Both the position numbers and the translations under genes were made by a program. The notes beneath the pieces were generated by a model that was given only the letters and a program-made list of their open reading frames with translations, ran no database searches and was not told where the DNA came from. A stretch of 64,000 bases of DNA. It comes from Mycolicibacterium sp. MU0050. Its GTDB lineage: Bacteria > Actinomycetota > Actinomycetes > Mycobacteriales > Mycobacteriaceae. The DNA is taken from the NCBI RefSeq assembly GCF_963378085.1, contig NZ_OY726395.1, positions 3,100,001-3,164,000 on the forward strand, in the 5' to 3' direction. Below, piece after piece: positions 58,938-64,000 of the stretch (positions are counted from its first letter, which is position 1; the number at the start of each line of letters is the position of its first letter).

Positions 58938-60353
58938 CTAGTTCAGGTCGGCAGGCGAGGACAGCGTGCCGCGGACGGCCGTGGCAGCCGCCACGACCGG
59001 GGACACCAGGTGAGTTCTGCCACCTTTGCCTTGTCGGCCTTCGAAGTTGCGGTTGGACGTCGACGCGCAGCGCTGGCCCGGCGACAGTTGATCGGGGTTC
59101 ATGCCCAGGCACATCGAGCATCCGGCCTGCCGCCATTCGGCGCCCGCGGCAACGAAAACGTCGCCGAGACCTTCAGCTTCGGCTTGCGCGCGCACTCGCA
59201 TCGAACCGGGCACCACCAGCATCCGGACCCCATCAGCGACCTTACGGCCGCGCAGCACCTCGGCCACCGCGCGCAGATCTTCGATGCGGCCGTTGGTGCA
59301 CGAGCCCACGAACACCGTGTCGACCGCGACCTCGCGCATGGGAGTGCCGGGCTTCAAATCCATATACGTCAGGGCCTTCTCGGCGGCCTGCTTGTCCGCG
59401 TCGTCGGTCATCGACTCCGGGTCGGGCACCGACGCCGACAGCGGCACACCCTGGCCGGGGTTGGTACCCCAGGTGACGAACGGGCTCAAGGTGGCGGCGT
59501 CGATGTGGATCTCGGTATCGAACTCGGCGCCCTCGTCGGTGCGCAGCTGATCCCAGGCAGCCACCGCGGCATCCCAGTCGGCGCCGGTCTGGGCGTGCGG
59601 GCGCCCCCGGAGGAACTCGTAGGTGGTGGCGTCCGGGGCGATCATGCCGGCGCGGGCGCCGGCCTCGATGCTCATGTTGCACACCGTCATCCGCCCCTCC
59701 ATCGACAACGCCTCGATGGCACTTCCGCGGTACTCGATGACGTGGCCCTGTCCTCCACCGGTGCCAATCTTGGCAATGACGGCCAAGATGATGTCCTTGG
59801 CCGTGACACCGTCCGGCAGGGTGCCGTCGACGTTGACCGCCATGGTCTTGAAGGGTTTGAGCGGCAACGTCTGCGTGGCCAACACGTGCTCGACCTCGGA
59901 GGTGCCGATGCCCATGGCCAGCGCTCCGAATGCGCCGTGCGTCGAGGTGTGACTGTCCCCGCACACCACCGTCATGCCCGGCTGCGTCAGGCCCAGCTGC
60001 GGGCCGATGATGTGCACGATGCCTTGTTCGGCGTCACCCATCGGGTGGAGCCGGATGCCGAATTCGGAACAGTTGCGGCGCAGCGTCTCGACCTGAGTGC
60101 GCGACACCGGGTCGGCGATCGGCTTGTCGATGTCCACCGTGGGCACGTTGTGGTCCTCGGTGGCGATCGTCAGATCCGGCCGGTGCACGGGCCGGCCGGC
60201 CAGGCGCAGACCGTCGAACGCCTGCGGACTGGTCACCTCGTGGACCAGGTGCAGGTCGATGTAGATCAAGTCGGGTTCGCCGTCGCCGGAGGCGACGACG
60301 TGGTCGGCCCAGACCTTCTCGGCCATGGTGCGCGGAACGGAATTGGTGGCCAT
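58938..60353 (-). CDS. leuC: 3-isopropylmalate dehydratase large subunit
   Basis: Large, iron-sulfur subunit of isopropylmalate isomerase, converting 2- to 3-isopropylmalate. The 471-aa protein starts [20 protein letters not shown], contains [35 protein letters not shown], and holds the [4Fe-4S] cysteines in [14 protein letters not shown] and [12 protein letters not shown]. The ATG at 60353 matches the homologue Rv2988c. It is divergent from an IclR regulator with 74 bp between starts, a conserved pair in actinobacteria. Confidence 0.97.
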   Translation of the reverse strand: MATNSVPRTMAEKVWADHVVASGDGEPDLIYIDLHLVHEVTSPQAFDGLRLAGRPVHRPDLTIATEDHNVPTVDIDKPIADPVSRTQVETLRRNCSEFGIRLHPMGDAEQGIVHIIGPQLGLTQPGMTVVCGDSHTSTHGAFGALAMGIGTSEVEHVLATQTLPLKPFKTMAVNVDGTLPDGVTAKDIILAVIAKIGTGGGQGHVIEYRGSAIEALSMEGRMTVCNMSIEAGARAGMIAPDATTYEFLRGRPHAQTGADWDAAVAAWDQLRTDEGAEFDTEIHIDAATLSPFVTWGTNPGQGVPLSASVPDPESMTDDADKQAAEKALTYMDLKPGTPMREVAVDTVFVGSCTNGRIEDLRAVAEVLRGRKVADGVRMLVVPGSMRVRAQAEAEGLGDVFVAAGAEWRQAGCSMCLGMNPDQLSPGQRCASTSNRNFEGRQGKGGRTHLVSPVVAAATAVRGTLSSPADLN

Positions 60354-60427
60354 CACATCTCGATTCCCCCGCCGTACCGGACTGATTGGGCTGGCAATCT
60401 CAGCATGCGGGACGTTAGTATCTCTCT
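60354..60427. promoter_or_regulatory. Divergent leuCD / IclR promoter region
   Basis: 74 bp between the leuC ATG and the IclR GTG must contain both promoters and probably the regulator's operator. A short symmetric stretch TCTC-TCTGT-GAGA at 60421-60433 overlaps the IclR start. It is too short to call with certainty. Confidence 0.35.
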
Positions 60428-61129
60428 GTGAGACAGGATAGCGGCATCGGCGTTCTGGACAAAGCCGTCGGCGTACTTCATTCCATCGCAGATTCACCGT
60501 GCGGACTCGCCGAACTGTGTGACCGCACCGGGCTCCCCCGGGCCACCGCCCACCGGCTCGCCGCGGGACTGGAGGTGCACCGACTGCTCGCGCGCGACGG
60601 CGAGGGCCGGTGGAAGCTGGGGCCGGCACTCACCGAACTCGCCGCCCACGTCAACGACCCGTTGTTGGCCGCGGGCGCCGCGGTGCTGCCCGAGCTGCGC
60701 GAGATCACCGGAGAGAGCGTGCAGTTGTATCGCCGGGAGGGCACCGCGCGGATCTGTGTCGCCGCCCTGGAGCCGCCCGCCGGTCTGCGCGACACCGTCC
60801 CGGTCGGCGCGCGGATGCCGATGACCGCGGGTTCGGGCGCCAAAGTCCTGCTGGCCTACAGCGATGCGGCCACCCAGCAGGCCGTGCTGCCGTCCGCCAA
60901 GTTCAGCGACCGGGTGCTCGCCGAGGTCCGCAAGCGCGGTTGGGCGCAGAGCGCCGCCGAGCGCGAACCCGGGGTGGCCAGCGTGTCGGCGCCGGTTCGG
61001 GACGCCAAGGGCACGGTGATAGCGGCGATTTCGGTGTCCGGTCCCATCGACCGGATGGGCCGGCGCCCCGGCGCGCGCTGGGCCACCGATCTGCTCGCGG
61101 CGGCCGAGGCGGTGACCCGCCGGCTCTAA
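60428..61129 (+). CDS. IclR family regulator of leucine biosynthesis genes
   Basis: A 233-aa IclR-type regulator. The helix-turn-helix is in [43 protein letters not shown] (9-51), and the effector domain contains [22 protein letters not shown] and [22 protein letters not shown]. It is the homologue of Rv2989, whose position divergent from leuCD is conserved; control of leuCD is the accepted inference. The GTG at 60428 is the only sensible start. It ends overlapping the stop of the convergent APC permease. Confidence 0.92.
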   Translation: MRQDSGIGVLDKAVGVLHSIADSPCGLAELCDRTGLPRATAHRLAAGLEVHRLLARDGEGRWKLGPALTELAAHVNDPLLAAGAAVLPELREITGESVQLYRREGTARICVAALEPPAGLRDTVPVGARMPMTAGSGAKVLLAYSDAATQQAVLPSAKFSDRVLAEVRKRGWAQSAAEREPGVASVSAPVRDAKGTVIAAISVSGPIDRMGRRPGARWATDLLAAAEAVTRRL

Positions 61130-62373
61130 CCCACCAGCCGGCGCAGCCCGTATCCGGCGGCGCCGACGGCGAATACCGTCACGCCGGCCACCACCGAGGA
61201 AGCCGGCAGCGCGAAGGCCAGCGACAGACATCCCAGGATGCCCAGCACCGGGATGACCCGTGCCGACCGGCCGCGGGGCGAGTCCAGCGTGAACGCCGCC
61301 GCGTTGGCAATCGTGTAGTACACCAGCACCCCGAACGACGAGAACCCGATGGCCGACCGCAGATCGACGGTCGCCGCGAGGACCGCCACCACCACCCCCA
61401 CCGCGAGTTCCGCGCGGTGCGGCCCGCCGAATCGGGGATGCACGGCGGCCAACGGCGTTGGCAGGTAGCGATCTCGGGCCATCGCCAGGACCGTGCGGGA
61501 CACCCCGAGCAGCAGCGCCAGCAGCGAGCCGATCGCGGCGATCACCGCGGTCGCCGCCACCACCGGCATCAACGCCGGCGCCCCGGCCGCTTCGACCGCC
61601 GCCACCAGCGGGGCCGCCGACGCCGTCAACCGTTGCGGACCGAGCACCCCGAGCACTGCCACGGCGACGGCGCCGTAACAGAGCACCGTCACGGACAGGG
61701 CGAGCAACATCGCCCGCGGAATCACCCGCGCCGGCTCGCGCACCTCCTCCCCGAGCGTCGCGATGCGCGCGTACCCGGCGAACGCGAAGAACAGCAACGC
61801 GGCCGACTGCAGGACCCCGGGCACCGACGCCGGGGGGTCGGACGCCAGGGGCTGCCCGGCCGAACCCGCCGTCCACGCCGTGACGACGACGGCGCCGAGC
61901 ACCGTCAACACGACGCCCACGATGACGCGGGTGACCAACGCCGATTTCTGCACGCCGAGGTAGTTGACCACCGTGACGACGATCACCGCCGTCACCGCGA
62001 CCGCCTCCGGCGCGGCCGGCCAGGCGTAGTGACCGACCGTCAGCGCGATGGCGGCGCAGGACGCGGTCTTGCCGACGATGAAACCCCAACCCGCCAGATA
62101 GCCCCAGAAGTCGCCGAGCCGACGCCGGCCGTAGATGTAGGCGCCTCCGGACACCGGATAGCGAATGGCCAGCCGCGCCGTCGACAGGGCATTGCAGGAC
62201 GCGACGAGCGCGGCGACGGCGAGCCCGAGCAGCAGGCCCGGACCGGCGGCCTGGGCCGCCGGGGCCAGCGCGGCGAAGATGCCGGCGCCCAGCATCGCGC
62301 CCATACCCAGCACGGCGGCGTCGACGAGTCCGAGCCTGCGGGGCAAGCCAACTGGCGTCACGGGCGCGACCAT
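61126..62373 (-). CDS. APC family amino acid permease
   Basis: A 415-aa integral membrane transporter of the APC superfamily with about 12 helices. RRLGLVDAAVLGMGAMLGAGIFAALAPAA (helix 1 with the GAGIF unwound segment), RYPVSGGAYIYGRRRLGDFWGYLAGWGFIVGKT, and FFAFAGYARIATLGEEVREPARVIPRAM (helix 6 FAGYA) are hallmarks. The ATG at 62373 is chosen; the frame continues upstream antisense to the PPOX gene without homology. The transported amino acid or amine is unknown. The gene has no equivalent between Rv2989 and Rv2991 that I know of. Confidence 0.9.
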   Translation of the reverse strand: MVAPVTPVGLPRRLGLVDAAVLGMGAMLGAGIFAALAPAAQAAGPGLLLGLAVAALVASCNALSTARLAIRYPVSGGAYIYGRRRLGDFWGYLAGWGFIVGKTASCAAIALTVGHYAWPAAPEAVAVTAVIVVTVVNYLGVQKSALVTRVIVGVVLTVLGAVVVTAWTAGSAGQPLASDPPASVPGVLQSAALLFFAFAGYARIATLGEEVREPARVIPRAMLLALSVTVLCYGAVAVAVLGVLGPQRLTASAAPLVAAVEAAGAPALMPVVAATAVIAAIGSLLALLLGVSRTVLAMARDRYLPTPLAAVHPRFGGPHRAELAVGVVVAVLAATVDLRSAIGFSSFGVLVYYTIANAAAFTLDSPRGRSARVIPVLGILGCLSLAFALPASSVVAGVTVFAVGAAGYGLRRLVG

Positions 62374-62421
62374 ACTGCTCCCTTGGCCCCTCCGCGCGCC
62401 GAGACCTGCCACACTGACGCG

Positions 62422-62919
62422 ATGGGAACCAATCAGCGCGCACAGATCGTCATGTCCGCCGACGAGATCACCGAATTCGTCGCCACCAGCCGCACCGGGA
62501 CGCTGGCCACCGTCGGCGCCGACGGGCAGCCGCATCTGGTGGCCATGTGGTACGGGATCGTCGACGGCGAGATCTGGCTGGAGACCAAGATGAAGTCCCA
62601 GAAAGCGGTGAACCTGCGCCGAGATCCCCGGTTCACGTTCATGATCGAGGCCGGCGACACCTACGACAGCCTGCGCGGCGTGTCCTTCGAGGGCACCACC
62701 GAGATCACCGACGACCCCGACACCATTCTGCGCGTGGGCATCAGCGTGTGGGAGCGCTACACCGGGCCCTACACCGACGACATGCGGCCCGCAGTGGACA
62801 TGATGATGAACAAGCGGGTGGCCGTGCGGTTGATCACCACCCGCACCCGGTCCTGGGATCACCGCAAGCTCGGAATGCCCGCGATGCCACTGTCCGGTTC
62901 GACGGCGCCCCAGCCCTGA
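62422..62919 (+). CDS. PPOX-class F420/FMN-dependent oxidoreductase-like protein (Rv2991 homologue)
   Basis: A 165-aa split-barrel flavin/deazaflavin-binding protein. EITEFVATSRTGTLATVGADGQPHLVAMWYGIVDGEIWLETKMKSQKAVNLRRDPRFTFMIE is the PPOX-fold core, with K-x-xQKAVNLR likely binding the cofactor phosphate. The family includes F420-dependent reductases and F420-binding proteins; Rv2991 is the homologue. ATG at 62422, divergent from the APC permease (48 bp). It is followed by a strong terminator. The substrate is unknown. Confidence 0.85.
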   Translation: MGTNQRAQIVMSADEITEFVATSRTGTLATVGADGQPHLVAMWYGIVDGEIWLETKMKSQKAVNLRRDPRFTFMIEAGDTYDSLRGVSFEGTTEITDDPDTILRVGISVWERYTGPYTDDMRPAVDMMMNKRVAVRLITTRTRSWDHRKLGMPAMPLSGSTAPQP

Positions 62920-62939
62920 GACCACCGAGAGACGAGTTC

Positions 62940-62969
62940 GGCCGGGCCCTGCAGGGCCCGGCCGATTTT
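62940..62969 (+). terminator. Rho-independent terminator after the PPOX gene
   Basis: A perfect 24-bp palindrome (62940-62963; GGCCGGGCCCTG and its complement) is followed by GATTTTG on the plus strand, 21 bases after the PPOX stop. It has a T-run only in that direction, so it ends the plus-strand gene and shields it from the convergent tRNA genes. Confidence 0.85.
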
Positions 62970-62970
62970 G

Positions 62971-63043
62971 TACCCCCGATGGGATTCGAACCCACGCTAC
63001 CGCCGTGAGAGGGCGGCGTCCTAGGCCGCTAGACGACGGGGGC
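62971..63043 (-). tRNA. tRNA-Glu (anticodon CTC)
   Basis: 73-nt cloverleaf. The acceptor GCCCCCG pairs with CGGGGGT (one G-U at the end); D-arm GTCTAGCGGCCTAGGAC; anticodon stem CCGCC with loop CTCTCAC region giving anticodon CTC; T-arm GTGGGTTCGAATCCCAT. CCA is not encoded. The closely matching bacterial tRNA-Glu pattern CCGCC-CTCTCA-CGGCGG is clear. It is 72 bp downstream of tRNA-Gln on the same strand. Confidence 0.95.
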
Positions 63044-63115
63044 TAGAACTTTCGGAGGCCCAGCATAACCCAACCTGTGCGGCTGGCCTAATCCTCCGAA
63101 TCGCTTCGTTTTCCG

Positions 63116-63187
63116 CTGGGGTACCAGGACTCGAACCTAGAATGGCTGAACCAGAATCAGCTGTGTTGCCAATTACACCATACCCCA
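63116..63187 (-). tRNA. tRNA-Gln (anticodon CTG)
   Basis: 72-nt cloverleaf: acceptor TGGGGTA / TACCCCA, D-arm GGTGTAATTGGCAACAC, anticodon stem-loop GCTGA-TTCTGGT-TCAGC giving CTG, and T-arm CTAGGTTCGAGTCCTGG. CCA is not encoded. The weak U1-A72 first pair is a known feature of tRNA-Gln. It lies between gltX and tRNA-Glu, on their strand. Mycobacteria have no GlnRS, so the neighbouring GltX charges it first with Glu. Confidence 0.95.
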
Positions 63188-63313
63188 AAGGTGACCTATT
63201 CCCGCTGGTGAGAGCGCTTTTCGGCGTTTTCACGCCGTCCGGATGCGTTCTCACCGGCCGTCCTGGGCCGAAGAGCAGATTACCAAAGATTCCCGGGCCG
63301 ATTTACCAGGGGA

Positions 63314-64000
63314 TCACCCGAGGCTCTCGCGCGCCGCCCGCAACCGCGCCAAGCTGCGGTCGGAGCCCAGCAATTGCATCGACTCGAACAGCGGCGGACT
63401 CACCAGCGACCCGGTGACGGCCACCCGCACCGGACCGAACGCCTTGCGCGGTTTCAGCTCCAGACCGTCGATCAGGGCGGCCTTCAGCGCGGCCTCGATC
63501 GTCTCGGTGGACCACTGCGCGGCACCGTCGAGCGCCGCCACCGCGGCGTCGAGCACCGGCGCCGCCTCGGGCTTGAGTTCCTTGCCGGCGGCCTTCGGGT
63601 CGATCTCGTAGGAATCGTCGTCGAAGAACTTCAGCAGGTCCCAGGCGTCGCCGAGCACCACCACCCGCGTCTGGACCAAACCGGCCGCCTCGGCGAAGCC
63701 GGCCTCGTCGAGTCCGGTGCGGTGCCCGTGGGCGTCGAAGTAGGTCCGCAGTCGCGCGGTGAATTCGGCCGGGTCGAGCAGCCGAAGATGCTCGGCGTTG
63801 AGCGCGTCGGCCTTCTTCTGGTCGAAGCGCGCCGGGTTGGAATTGACGTCGACGACGTCGAACGCCGCGACCATCTCCTCGAGACTGAAGATGTCCCGAT
63901 CGTCGGCGATCGACCAGCCCAACAGCGCAAGGTAATTGAGCAGACCCTCGGGGATGAAACCGCGATCGCGATGCAGGAACAGATTGGACTGCGGGTCGCG
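63314..64000 (-). CDS. gltX: Glutamyl-tRNA synthetase (partial, 5' end outside window)
   Basis: C-terminal 228 residues of GluRS; the catalytic N-terminus lies beyond the right edge. At the edge: [44 protein letters not shown], the segment following the KMSKR loop in GluRS, then [22 protein letters not shown] and the helical anticodon-binding domain up to [18 protein letters not shown]. Homologous to Rv2992c. As actinobacteria lack GlnRS, this enzyme is expected to be non-discriminating, glutamylating both tRNA-Glu and tRNA-Gln; GatCAB then amidates Glu-tRNA-Gln. Both tRNA substrates lie directly downstream. Confidence 0.95.
   Translation of the reverse strand, partial: RDPQSNLFLHRDRGFIPEGLLNYLALLGWSIADDRDIFSLEEMVAAFDVVDVNSNPARFDQKKADALNAEHLRLLDPAEFTARLRTYFDAHGHRTGLDEAGFAEAAGLVQTRVVVLGDAWDLLKFFDDDSYEIDPKAAGKELKPEAAPVLDAAVAALDGAAQWSTETIEAALKAALIDGLELKPRKAFGPVRVAVTGSLVSPPLFESMQLLGSDRSLARLRAARESLG

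Noticed and set aside
62940..62963. 24-bp perfect palindrome considered as a phage attachment site beside the tRNA genes
   Set aside because: It is followed by a T-run and sits just after a stop codon, so a terminator explains it. No integrase or truncated tRNA copy is present.

Overview
The window is a GC-rich stretch of a mycobacterial chromosome, most likely a rapid-growing or environmental species (Mycolicibacterium type). Its backbone follows, in order, the M. tuberculosis genes Rv2915c to Rv2992c as I remember them: amidohydrolase, ffh, glnD-glnB-amt, ftsY, smc, acyP, osmC-like, mutM, rnc, DUF177, sepIVA, coaD, rsmD, pca, VKOR-DsbA, lipN, aldo/keto reductase, exported HNH protein, recG, DAK2 protein, ung, thiL, DUF3515, ddlA, gpsA, fbiD, ppk, mutT1, hupB, leuD-leuC, IclR, PPOX protein, tRNA-Glu, tRNA-Gln, gltX. 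The large PDIM/PGL polyketide block that separates the sepIVA and coaD homologues in M. tuberculosis is absent; the two genes are 96 bp apart.

Layout. 1-7.7 kb: minus-strand core genes for protein targeting (ffh, ftsY) and nitrogen control (amt-glnB-glnD, with a candidate GlnR box upstream). 7.8-20.5 kb: an accessory block between ftsY and smc. It holds an orphan SRPBCC protein, an amidase-signature hydrolase, two similar LysR regulators, a CoA-acylating semialdehyde dehydrogenase with an iron-type alcohol dehydrogenase, a urea/amide-class ABC importer in which one permease is fused to one ATPase, a decayed copy of the smc 3' end, and a protein with four DivIVA-type repeats. Inverted repeats built from GTGC/GCAC recur in front of the amidase, the dehydrogenase pair and the transporter, suggesting one regulon for uptake and breakdown of an amide-like compound. 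20.5-27 kb: smc and a tightly overlapping operon acyP/osmC/mutM/rnc/DUF177. 27.2-29.6 kb: an inserted sulfur-scavenging pair (SsuD-like and SfnB-like). 29.6-38.5 kb: sepIVA, coaD-rsmD-pca, an oxidative-folding pair, lipN and an aldo/keto reductase.

38.5-42.6 kb is a second accessory pocket: an FAD monooxygenase, a 13E12-family HNH protein whose start codon lies inside a perfect mycobacterial SOS box, and two lower-GC unknown genes flanked by a 15-bp direct repeat. 42.6-58.1 kb returns to core functions: repair and recombination (recG, ung, mutT1), cell wall and phospholipid precursors (ddlA, gpsA), cofactor synthesis (thiL, fbiD), polyphosphate, ribosomal L28 and the nucleoid protein HupB. 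58.3-64 kb: leucine synthesis under a divergent IclR regulator, an APC permease, an F420/FMN-type PPOX protein, and a translation cluster in which the glutamyl-tRNA synthetase sits beside tRNA-Glu(CTC) and tRNA-Gln(CTG).

Many neighbours overlap by 1-4 bases (TAGTG, ATGA, GTGA, CTGA), so translational coupling is common. Start codons were chosen by Shine-Dalgarno sites, overlaps and remembered homologues; many are GTG. Both edge genes (amidohydrolase, gltX) are incomplete.
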